Of a stretch of DNA of 64,000 bases, positions 55,422-64,000 are shown piece by piece; the stretch's first letter is position 1; each line of letters starts with the position of its first letter. The stretch is from Saussurea involucrata (lineage: Eukaryota > Streptophyta > Magnoliopsida > Asterales > Asteraceae), in contig CM066313.1 of assembly GCA_033807775.1 (NCBI GenBank), positions 64,526,484 to 64,590,483 on the forward strand, given 5' to 3'. A program made the position numbers and the translations under genes. The notes under the pieces are model-generated. The model did no database searches. It worked only from the letters and a program-made list of their open reading frames with translations, and was not told the origin of the DNA.

Positions 55422-57359
55422 TTAGTTTTTCTTGGGTACCCACTTAACCATGTGTACACGTTTGTCAGTGGAAGTAGTTGGAATGGAAGGTTCAGCAATC
55501 TTCGCAGCATTTGAAGATTCAGCTTTGTCAGTCTTCACTTTGGTTAATTTCTTAACCTCAGTGGTCTTCTTTGCCTTGGGGGCAATCTTCACCTTAGCTA
55601 TCTTTTTAGCTTTGGTGGTTGTGGTGCACTTACTAGCAATATGATCAGTGAGTCCACAGTGATAACATTTCCTATAACTAAAAGTAGTTCTAGGACTATT
55701 TGAATGCTGAGCTTTTGATTTAGAATTAGAAGGACCAGCACCAAATAAGCTTTTGGCTTTTGAAATGGGAGGAACGTTTAGTTCTTCAGATTTCTTACCA
55801 AGGACATCCACTCTGAGTCTAGGAGTAGATCGCTGAATAGACCCACGCTGAGTAGATCCAGAGATCTGATTCCTTGATTCAGAGAAATAAATCACTAAAG
55901 CTTTGGAAGCATTCAGCTTTGGTACTAAAGTACCCTTATGAGGATTTTGGTTAAAAGCAATTCCTTTACCTTTATCTTTAAAGACAGAGGTAGGTTTTGG
56001 ATAAACCATTTTTTCTTTACCTTTTGAAGAGGTAGAAATTTCCTCAGGGATAGGAGGTCTAGACGAGGAACACTGAATTGCAGAAGTTGAAGTAGAGGGA
56101 ATGTCTGAACTTTCTTCCTCATCTTCAATCTTTTCCATAAGACAGAGATTGGCTTCATCATCTTCAGAGTCAGATGATGATTCTTCTTCTTCAGAAGCAG
56201 CCCAATCGTAAACCATCAGGCCTTTGCCTTTCTTCTTGAAGCTTTTCAGCTTCGCATATTTTTCTTTCAGCTTAGCATATTTGTCATCTTTATTCATGGG
56301 AATAAGGGATTTCTTGGGAAACGCTGAGTTTCTCGATACTTTCTTAGACCTGCACTCATTAGCGAAATGTCCAGTCTTTTCGCAGTTAAAACAAGTAGCA
56401 GTAGCCTTATCAACAGGAGTTGATGATCTTGGCTTATCAGTTATAGAAAGAGGTTTGTTCTTTCTGAACATTTTCTTTTTGGCGAATCTCCTGAACTTTT
56501 TAGTTAGGAGAGCCAAAGATTCATCATCATCTGAAGAGTCAGAATCTGATGACCTTTCAGAGTTACTCTCTAACTCAGTGATAGTGACCGAGGGTCGTTG
56601 AGTAGAGGGTTCCTCTGAGATTAAAGCAACATGGGTGCTTTTGGAATCTCTTACAAGATTCTTCTTAAGATGGCTTGATTGCTCATGATTCAGCATCGTG
56701 CCATATAAGGTAGCAAGGGTCATTGATCTTAGATCCTTTGACAACTTGAGACACATAGAATAACTGTCCCAGCTTTCAGGTAAACATTCTAGAAACTTTG
56801 TCAGCACTTCAAAGTTAGAATATTCCTTACCAACAGTATTCAGATCTATTATTAAGCAATTAAAACGTTGGTGAACTTCAGAGAGAGTCTCATTCTTACC
56901 ACAAATGAAACTTTCATACTGTCTTACCAGGTTGATCTTTCGAGAGTCCTGGACTTCAGCAGTACCTTCATACTGAACACATATTGTGTCCCACATGGCT
57001 TTTGAGGATTTTAGGTTCATGACGGAATGGTAGACTTCGTCAGGAAGAGCCATGGATAGTATGGATCTGGCTTTGGTGTCGATAGCCACTTTCTTCTTAT
57101 CTTCGTCAGCCCACGTATGAACTTCTTTGGGTACCAGCCTTTCTGGAATAGCAGGTCTATTCTCAGCGGCTGGTACTGCGGCATCAATTCTTACAGGAAT
57201 GAATGGCCCGTTTTCAAGATAATAAGGCATAGTAGGGTCTACACCTTCTAGGAAGAGAGTCATCCTATTTTTCCATAGATTAAAATTATCTCTGGAGAAT
57301 CTAGGGGGTTTTGCAAGAGAACCATTGTCGATATAATTTGTGTTTGTGTTGGTAGCCAT
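55422..57359 (-). CDS. gag of the SIRE-type element
   Basis: 645 codons, open. I start at the ATG at 57359 (MATNTNTNYIDNGSLAKPPR), five codons inside a longer frame, because this opening matches the family. The N-terminal gag domain reads FSRDNFNLWKNRMTLFLEG, SILSMALPDEVYHSVMNLKS and WDTICVQYEGT. Two CCHC zinc knuckles follow (CFNCEKTGHFANEC near residue 330 and CYHCGLTDHIASKC near 570), separated by Ser/Asp-rich and Lys-rich stretches. The protein would form the particle and bind the RNA. A TAA ends it just before the protease; CAA to TAA is the simplest explanation, since the frame continues into pol. Codon use is ordinary for plant retroelements. Confidence 0.92.
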   Translation of the reverse strand: MATNTNTNYIDNGSLAKPPRFSRDNFNLWKNRMTLFLEGVDPTMPYYLENGPFIPVRIDAAVPAAENRPAIPERLVPKEVHTWADEDKKKVAIDTKARSILSMALPDEVYHSVMNLKSSKAMWDTICVQYEGTAEVQDSRKINLVRQYESFICGKNETLSEVHQRFNCLIIDLNTVGKEYSNFEVLTKFLECLPESWDSYSMCLKLSKDLRSMTLATLYGTMLNHEQSSHLKKNLVRDSKSTHVALISEEPSTQRPSVTITELESNSERSSDSDSSDDDESLALLTKKFRRFAKKKMFRKNKPLSITDKPRSSTPVDKATATCFNCEKTGHFANECRSKKVSRNSAFPKKSLIPMNKDDKYAKLKEKYAKLKSFKKKGKGLMVYDWAASEEEESSSDSEDDEANLCLMEKIEDEEESSDIPSTSTSAIQCSSSRPPIPEEISTSSKGKEKMVYPKPTSVFKDKGKGIAFNQNPHKGTLVPKLNASKALVIYFSESRNQISGSTQRGSIQRSTPRLRVDVLGKKSEELNVPPISKAKSLFGAGPSNSKSKAQHSNSPRTTFSYRKCYHCGLTDHIASKCTTTTKAKKIAKVKIAPKAKKTTEVKKLTKVKTDKAESSNAAKIAEPSIPTTSTDKRVHMVKWVPKKN

Positions 57360-57428
57360 TTTCAGAAATAGCAAGGAAGAGAAATATTAGTATAGATTAG
57401 ATCTTGTTTATGAGATTAAACAAATCTT

Positions 57429-57439
57429 CTCTGATACCA
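57429..57439 (-). promoter_or_regulatory. Primer binding site, initiator tRNA-Met
   Basis: TGGTATCAGAG on the minus strand, two bases after the 5' LTR end. Confidence 0.9.
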
Positions 57440-57441
57440 CT

Positions 57442-58365
57442 TGTTGGTCCCGAAGGGCTATACAAGTTTGTAGAAGGGGGGGGGGGGGGGGTTGAATACA
57501 AACACACATATTTTACTTTTCTAAATTGTTTATTGATAAATCATTAACAATTTACAGCTTGTTGCGGAAACAAGATTAAGGATAAACCTAAATCTAAACA
57601 AGTTGGAACACTAAGTTTCTTCCACTAAGAAAGAGAAGGAAATTACTAATAATAACCTATCTCAAGATAAGAAGGATGAACTTGTCCAGAGTTAGCAAGT
57701 TACTTCAAAATGAAGTGAGTTCTTCTTCTTATATACTGCATGCATTAAATGCATTGCAGTTTACACTTTACACGTGGCAGCAGCTGATTGGTTGCATGTC
57801 GTTGACCTTTGTTGACAACCTTAGTAAGGAGGTTCTTTTTCTGACATATCGTACGGAGACGTGCAAGTGTGGTTAAGACAAAAGTACTTTGTACGGAGGA
57901 CTTTATGATCAGCTTTTCGTTGATTCAGCGATCTATCATTCTTTATCAGCGAATGATAGAGTTCAGCGATAGCTAAAGTCTTGTACTTGATACTTCACGT
58001 TGAGTGGACAAATCTGAGTCTTCGCTGATCCGCATAAGTTCATTAGGAGACTTGTCGCTGGTTCTTGAGCTTGATCTTCGACTTCAGCGTAGAACCTATG
58101 TTAACGTGAAACTTGTCTTCAGGGATCATAAGTAAACAAACTAACTTATCAGCGATCACCATAAGTACTGAACAGACTCAGAGTATTATGGTGAACAGTG
58201 TTCGCTGAATGTTTAATCTAAAGAGCAAGAGTTACTATCAGCGGTACTGTAAGATCTTAGTACTTATCAGCGATAGTGAAACTCTGATACATATTGTTTA
58301 CTTACAATTTTCACCAAGTATATAAGAGAGGGTCATTATCAAATCACTAAGGGTTTGGATCAACA
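57442..58365 (-). repeat. 5' LTR of the SIRE-type element
   Basis: 924 bp; on the minus strand it starts TGTTGATCCAAACCC and ends GGGACCAACA. A run of 16 G (plus strand, 57476-57491) lies near its 3' end. Many CAGCGA/TCGCTGA words occur. The open frame at 57676-57876, also present in the other LTR, is not a gene. Confidence 0.93.
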
Positions 58366-59384
58366 TATTTCTTCGATACGATCATTCGAATCTCGACAAT
58401 TCAAGTGAAAAAGTGCCGAATTTTGAAGAATTTGAAGATTTTGGAGTTCGATCTTCAAGTAAGTGTGTTCTAATCACTTGATCTAATAAAGATCTGTTCG
58501 TTGTTCGATTCTACATCAATTCTTATCTTCAAAATCGATCAACGTGAACAAAATTGGTGATTTAGAAAGTTTTTGAGTTTTTCGGAAAATCTTAAGATCT
58601 AGAAGATTTTGATGTGCATGGATTGATTTTAGCCATTCAGATTATTTTCTCTATTGATTATGAAGAGAATGCAACAACCAGGTCCAAATTTGGTGAAGAA
58701 ATGTGCGAATTATGATTTTCTGAAGTGAACAGTGCCTATCCTCGCCGGAAAAACGATTTGGCCGGAATTCTGAATTTTTCGCCGGAGTTATGATGTTAGA
58801 TGCTCACAGATCTGTTCGTAGTGATGTAACAATCTGTTTGCAATCATTTGGGGTGAAATTCAGCAAGAAATCGAGGTTTTTGAGCTGTTAAAAGTGTTTG
58901 TCGGAAATGTTCATAACTGTCGGACAACATAGATCTTCATTTCATAACTGTCGTACGATATTATGTTCATAAACTCATAACTGTCGCACGATACTAACAC
59001 TCGTAACTGTCGTACAACATTTGACCGACTTCACATTTTAGTCGGATAAGACACGTACGACAGTTACTGTTTATTGGGTCTAGTCGTACAAGAGGCGTAC
59101 GACTTCTACTGTTCATTCGCGCTAGTCGTACAAGAGGCATACGACTTCTACTGTTCATTAGCTCTAGTCGTACAAAACCCATCCGACAGTTACTGTTCAC
59201 CTGAGCTAGTCGTACAAGACCTGTCCGATAGTTACTGTTCAAATGAAGTTGTCGCACAAAAGATGCTAGATTACAACTTCTAGTCGATCAGATTTTCTGA
59301 GTTGATTTTAGCCCGTTTAAAGAGTGAGAAATTTTTTCTCTAGGGGCACTGCCCCTCGACCCCACAAGGGCATTACTCTTTAAG
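58366..59384 (+). other. Non-coding 5' part of the plus-strand copia fragment
   Basis: It begins at the border of the SIRE LTR. Near 58455 TCTTCAAGTAAGTG looks like a splice donor. From 58905 to 59035 ACTGTCGTACAACAT-type words recur, and from 59039 a 42-bp tandem array follows. No gag, protease or integrase is present, so the plus-strand element has lost or rearranged its 5' half. Confidence 0.5.
59039..59280. repeat. 42-bp tandem array with GTCGTAC...GTACGAC inverted words
   Basis: Unit starts at 59081, 59123, 59165, 59207 and 59249 are exactly 42 bases apart, with an earlier diverged unit from about 59039. Each unit reads TAGTCGTACAAGA, then GTACGAC or CCGACAG, then TTACTGTTCA. The first and last words of the core are inverse copies and can form a small hairpin. 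Confidence 0.88.
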
Positions 59385-61568
59385 TTCAGACCAAAACAGT
59401 TCAGAACCCGTTATAACCAGAATATTAGCTTCTGGACATCTCAGTTCAGAACCTGCTTCAACTTCTAATCAGGATCAACCTTCTACCTCAAAATCTCAAT
59501 TAACTGATCTTGATTTGCTATTTGATGAATTTTATGATGAGTTTTATGGTACTTACAATAAATCTGCTGATTCTAACAGGATGGTACAAGCATCGACAAC
59601 AATTTCCGCTGCCACAAATACTCAAGATGGTGCGTCTACTTCAACACCGGTTGATGTTTCCAGTCTTGTTCAAGATGTTCAAGTACCAGAAGTTGTTACT
59701 CCACAACAAGAGACTACAATCAATGTGGAAGGATCAACACATCATGCTAGTTCTTCGGTTACTGAACCAATCATTCCTCAGCACCAACCGGAATCTTCTA
59801 CAATTCCATCAGAAATTCCAAATGCTGAACCAACTGTTTCTCTAACCGAAGAAGGCACAAATGCTACTCTTGATAATGTTCAAGAATCCCATGATTCTCA
59901 CCCTCATACGACAAAGTGGACGAAGGATCATCCTATTCACCAAGTAATAGGTGATCCAAATTCGCCAGTTCAAATCCGCTCGTCTACTTTGAGTACTACC
60001 GTAAATGAATGTTTGTTTTCAATGTTTTTGAGCAACATTGAACCACTCACTGTTAAGGAAGCGTTAAATGATCCGGATTGGATTCTAGCTATGCAAGAAG
60101 AGCTACATCAATTCGAAGCGTTGAAAGTGTGGAGGCTCATTCCAATACCGGCTGATAAAAGTATCATTGGAATAAAGTGGGTGTTCAAAAATAAGAAAGA
60201 TGAAGATGGCATCATAGTTCGTAACAAAGCGAGACTTGTAGCGAAAGGCTATCGACAGCAAGAGGGGATAGATTACGATGAGACTTACGCTCCAGTCGCA
60301 CGCATTGAAGCAATCAGAATATTTCTGGCGTACGCGGCATACAAAAACTTCACGGTATATCAAATGGACGTGAAGACGACATTTCTAAATGGAATTCTCA
60401 AAGAGGAGGTATATGTCTCACAACCCGAAGGCTTTGTAGACAAGGAGAATCCAAACCACGTTTACATATTGGATAAAGCCTTGTATGGGTTGAAACAAGC
60501 CCCGCGAGCATGGTACGACGTTCTATCACAATTTCTAGTCGTCTCTGGCTTTGAAAAAGCTAAGATTGATACGACTTTGTTTGTCAAGCGCGAAGATGGT
60601 GAGATGATTATAGTACAGATATATGTAGATGATATTATCTTTGGTGCATCTAACCCTGGTTTATGTAAATGGTTTTCTGATCTGATGATTGCTAGATTTC
60701 AGATGAGCGTGATGGGAGAGATTAATTTCATTCTTGGATTGCAAGTGAAGCAGTTTTCCACGGGTATATTCATCAATCAGTCAAAGTATATATTTGACAT
60801 TTTGAAGAAATTCAAAATGGAAAATTGTACTTCAATTGGAACGCCGATGGCACCAGGTTCAAAGATCGGTCCGGATCCTCATGGTAAGGAAACAGATATA
60901 CGACACTATCGAGGTATGATTGGATCTTTAATGTACTTAACATCTAGTCGCCCGGATATCATGTTTGCTACGTGTCTTTGTGCGAGATTTCAGGCGAATC
61001 CTAAGGAATCTCATCTCGGGGCTGTGAAGCGTATATTTCGCTATCTCAAAGGAACCCCCTACCTTGGTCTATGGTATCCCAAAGGCACGGGATTCGAGCT
61101 AACGTCTTACTCCGACACGGATCATGGTGGTAGCTTATTGGACCGGAAGAGCACATCCGGACACATACAATTTTTGGGAGATAAATTGGTGAGTTGGGCG
61201 TCCAAGAAGCAGAACCGTGTGTCGACTTCTACGGCGGAGGCAGAATATGTCGCGGCCGCTAGTTGTTGCTCACAAGTCATTTGGATGAAAACCCAATTGA
61301 TGGACTTTGCATGTCGGTACGAAAAGATCCCAATTTATGGTGATAGTAAGTCCGCAATTGCTATATCTGTCAATCCGGTTCAACACATGAAAACCAAGCA
61401 CATCGACGTACGATATCATTTTATTAAAGATCACGTCAAAAAGGTACAAATGAACTATATTTTGTTTCTACTGAATTTCAACTTGCTGACTTGTGTACCA
61501 AGGCTTTGGATGAGAAACGATTCATGTTTCTTGTTTCAAAGTTAGGCATGTTGAATTTGAAAGTTTGA
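59385..61568 (+). pseudogene. pol fragment of a second SIRE-like copia element (RT and RNase H)
   Basis: After a Ser/Thr/Pro-rich linker with SSEPAST and WTKDHPIHQVIGDPN the RT reads LNDPDWILAMQEELHQFEAL, NKARLVAKGYRQQEGIDYDE, YQMDVKTTFLNG, LDKALYGLKQAPRAWYD and YVDD (60622-60633). RNase H reads GSLLDRKSTSGH, STAEAEYVAAASC, then MKTKHIDVRYHFIKDHV. Near 61440, in an A-run, one base is lost; in the shifted frame the normal ending (FQLADLCTKALDEKRF, LGMLN) runs to a stop at 61566-61568. Another frame change lies near 59460. Apart from these it is open for over 650 codons, so it is a rather young copy. Protease, integrase and gag are missing from the window. Confidence 0.9.
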
Positions 61569-62409
61569 TTAATCATAAATTTTATTCAACATTTTGAAAA
61601 TAATTCTTAGTCATTCAAATTTGACAAATTTGAGTGAAGAATACTTATTTTCATAATATTGAATATTCATTATGATTTGCTCAAATTTAGATTTCTTTCA
61701 GTATTTTACAAAGTAGATTTCAATTTTATTCTTTTTACCGTATGTACTTCATTGGATATTACTTGTGCAGTTTTATATGTGGGTTCATGTGTTTAGGGGG
61801 AGCTAGAAATGCTAGTGATCATGTTTCAAGGGGGATCATTTAATAATGAAGATGTGTCTGATCAACACAATGGACGTAAGTGTTCTATTTCTATTGATTT
61901 GTGCAAACCCTACTTGATGAAAAATAATTTTGTCAAATCTTATGCAACTTTGTAGGGGGAGCAAAATGTGTTCTCAGAACACTGAACAAATTTTAATCTG
62001 AAAAGTTCAAATTTTTGAAAATTTCAAATTTTTTGAAAAAATTCCCAAGTCTGGAAAGTAGTCGCACAAGTCTTATACGACTAGCAATCCTAGTCGTACA
62101 TGCCTTGTACGATAGTTACTGTTCACTCACGACAGTCGCACAAGCCTTGTCCGACTAGCAATCCTAGTCGTATATGCTTTGTACGACAGTCACTGTTCAT
62201 AAGGGAAAGTCGCATAAGCTTTGTCCGACTAGCAATTCTAGTCGCACAAGCTTCGTACGACAGTTACTGTTCATCATCCCACCTTAGTCGTACACTTCAT
62301 CCTACGACTAAGAAGAGATACTCGTACATTGTATCGTACGACTATCTGACACGTGTCGGTCAACCCTTGGACCAATCAATTCTTGACACGTGTCATCAGA
62401 CCTGAGTTC
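61569..62409 (+). other. Spacer between pol and env-like gene with GTCGTAC repeats
   Basis: Three polypurine-like tracts (AGGGGGAGCTAG near 61795, AAGGGGGATC near 61829, AGGGGGAGCAAAA near 61955) are followed by an array of alternating units at 62055-62345: TAGTCGCACAAG..CCGACTAGCAAT and TAGTCGTACA..GTACGACAGTTACTG. It is non-coding and ends at a TATA box. Confidence 0.65.
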
Positions 62410-62417
62410 TATAAATA
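62410..62417 (+). promoter_or_regulatory. TATA box of the env-like transcription unit (plus-strand copia)
   Basis: TATAAATA, about 65 bases after the GTCGTAC array and 125 bases before a splice donor. Good match to plant TATA boxes. Confidence 0.6.
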
Positions 62418-62542
62418 GTGCGAGTTTCAAAATGTTTTTCTTTTTATGACCTACTTGAAACCCGACTCTCTCACATAGTATAAATCGATTTTGGATTATT
62501 TGTTGCTGTTTCTTCATATCTGTGGATTCATCATCGATTCAG

Positions 62543-63020
62543 GTATCATCATTACTCTTTAAGTATCATATTTCATCGGTTAAATCAACTGTTATCTTGA
62601 TTTCTAGAAAAAGTCGAAAAGGGGTTTTAGCAAACCCTTCATATTTTGATTTGTTTGTTAGAGTTGATAGGAAAAGATGATAGGATAGCATTTCTGCTAG
62701 AAAATCGATTCTAGGGTATGCTTTGTATATGCTTATTACTCGATATTCTTAGATCTGGGTTTGAATGTTCAAACTTGTTCGAACGTTCAAAACTGTCGTA
62801 CAACATTGTGTTCTTCATCACTCATAACTGTCGTACAAGTCTGAAAATCATAACTGTCGTACAAAGCGTGTCCGACAACTTTTTGTCGTACATCTTTGTC
62901 CGACAATTAGTGTCGTACGAATTGATGTGTTGTCCGACAGTAGCCCATACTTAGGAATTTTTTTGAAATTTTTTGGTGAAAAGCACTCATATCCAAATGG
63001 TCTAATTCTATCAATCATAG
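62543..63020 (+). other. Leader intron of the env-like gene (plus-strand copia)
   Basis: Donor CGATTCAG|GTATCATC, acceptor TCAATCATAG|ACCATGG; 478 bp. Inside, GTCGTACAA and TGTCCGACA words recur (62793-62940). Confidence 0.6.
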
Positions 63021-63023
63021 ACC

Positions 63024-64000
63024 ATGGCACACATGCAAGAGCAGGGTGATGGTAATTCTTCTGACGAGAACACAGTGTTCCCATCTCATCGTTCATCACA
63101 TCCTTCGGTGAACGCTCAAAATCTAGATGATGAACTTATTCTTCCAAGAGACAAAAAGGAGCTAAAGCCAAACAACTACACTCTAGATTTCAACGTCAGA
63201 ATGGATTATCAGTTGATCATGGAGATTCTAAAACGTCATCCGCTTCGTACTGCTCTTGAAAATACACAACAAGTTCCGGAGATCTATCTGCAACAAGTAT
63301 GGTATAACATCCAGTACGTACCACGTGCAGTTTCAAATAGCTACTTTACTCTGAAAGTGGATCACTTTGACGCCAAAATCACTTTGAAAAGGTTGCGGAG
63401 AGTTCTAGATCTTCCTTATACTCCTAATTTTGAAGATATGTTGTCTGAAGCAGATTTGTGCCGGGATATTATGCGTATGGGTTACAATGACCCACATCCA
63501 GATCTAGTACATCAAAGTTGAAAAGGAACTATCTACCGCCGATCTATTACACACTATTCAGTATTGTGAATAGATGTATGACTTCTAAGCACACGGGAGT
63601 CGACACGGATAGCATTTCAGTTGTCAGAATGTTCCATGCTATCGTTTTCGACCGAAAGATTAACTTTGCTATTCTTATTTGGAATTATCTGATCGAGGTG
63701 GTCACCGACAAAGCAAATCCAACAAAAGCCAGATCATTTGTACCATTTCAAAGATATCTTCAGATCATTATACGTTCTATTATGGAGACTAACCGAGAGA
63801 TACCGAGACGCGAGGGAGCAGTTCTTGGTCCAACCAACTACATGAAGTATCTTCGACTTCCTAAAGGTCTAAACTTTCCTACTATTATGATTTTACCTGA
63901 AGCACTACTCGCATACGCTGACCAAGAGTCACCAATCTTGAGTGAGTATAGAGAAGAGAATGCACTGATGGCCCGGCCAGAGCCGGTAGGGCCTACCCAT
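63024..64000 (+). pseudogene. env-like gene of the plus-strand copia element, partial, one frame shift
   Basis: The ATG at 63024 (ACCATGG context) starts MAHMQEQGDGNSSDENTVFP three bases after the acceptor. The domain that follows (FNVRMDYQLIMEILKRHPLR, VPEIYLQQVWYNIQYVPRAV, KITLKRLRRVLDLP) aligns by eye with the SIRE env-like protein at 51200. Near 63515 a one-base shift is needed. The new frame is open to the window end and reads YLPPIYYTLFSIVNRCMTS and FDRKINFAILIWNYLIEVV, again matching the minus-strand copy's next segment. The gene continues beyond 64000. Function unknown. Confidence 0.75.

Larger units (their letters stand above)
41731..58365 (-). mobile_element. SIRE/Maximus-type Ty1/copia retrotransposon with env-like gene, nested insertions
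   Basis: The element lies on the minus strand: 5' LTR 58365-57442, Met primer site, gag, pol, leader intron, env-like gene, polypurine tract, 3' LTR 42489-41731. The 3' LTR lacks its last 170 or so bases, so no target duplication can be shown. A 4.3-kb hAT-like element (44522-48839) splits the env-like gene and itself contains another LTR element. By eye the overlapping 756 bases of the LTRs differ at about seven sites, so insertion is fairly recent, yet gag-pol has several stops and frame shifts. Confidence 0.92.

Noticed and set aside
59039..59280. Regular 42-bp repeats resembling a CRISPR array
   Set aside because: The repeats have no unique spacers of constant length, the window is plainly plant nuclear DNA, and the array belongs to a copia element.

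Overview
The window is nuclear DNA of a flowering plant, most likely a eudicot and plausibly of the daisy family; the family placement is an inference from the style of the retroelements. It is AT-rich, has long (TA)n tracts and is filled with nested plant transposons. Only one ordinary host gene stands out: an intronless DUF4408/DUF761 ('cotton fibre' type) membrane protein at 36566-35694 (minus).

Layout. 0.2-1.4 kb: two PIF/Harbinger-like MITEs. 3.4-6.7 kb: a decayed LINE cut off before its reverse transcriptase. 7.1-19.2 kb: a complete but inactivated Athila-type Ty3/gypsy element with LTRs of about 1.34 kb, a tRNA-Asp primer site, a 5-bp target duplication (ACATC), gag and pol with several stops, and an env-like gene with its own TATA box and leader intron. 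19.6-31 kb: a mosaic of small non-autonomous elements, most bordered by (TA)n, with a fragment of an endogenous plant pararetrovirus at 24.3 kb. 31.3-34.0 kb: a 2.7-kb near-perfect palindrome with a 9-bp target duplication (Mutator-like) that carries two inverted copies of a MATH-domain gene fragment. 34.8-41 kb: the host gene between hAT-like MITEs and a 2.36-kb hAT-like element. 41.7-58.4 kb: a SIRE/Maximus-type Ty1/copia element on the minus strand. Its env-like gene is split by a 4.3-kb hAT-like element that carries two exons of a starch (alpha-glucan) phosphorylase gene, and that element is itself split by a young 3.1-kb non-coding LTR element. 58.4-64 kb: a second SIRE-like copia element on the plus strand, truncated at its 5' side, with pol, GTCGTAC repeat arrays, a TATA box, a leader intron and an env-like ORF that runs off the window.

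Main themes. (1) Three separate retroelements (one gypsy, two copia) show the same layout between pol and the env-like ORF: TATA box, short leader exon, GT...AG intron, then ATG a few bases after the acceptor. (2) Two DNA transposons carry host gene fragments; one sits in a palindrome whose transcripts would fold into long dsRNA. (3) Four hAT-like elements have matching 8-bp target duplications and TAGGG-type ends, and each has its own short subterminal repeat word. All calls come from reading the sequence; no database search was possible.
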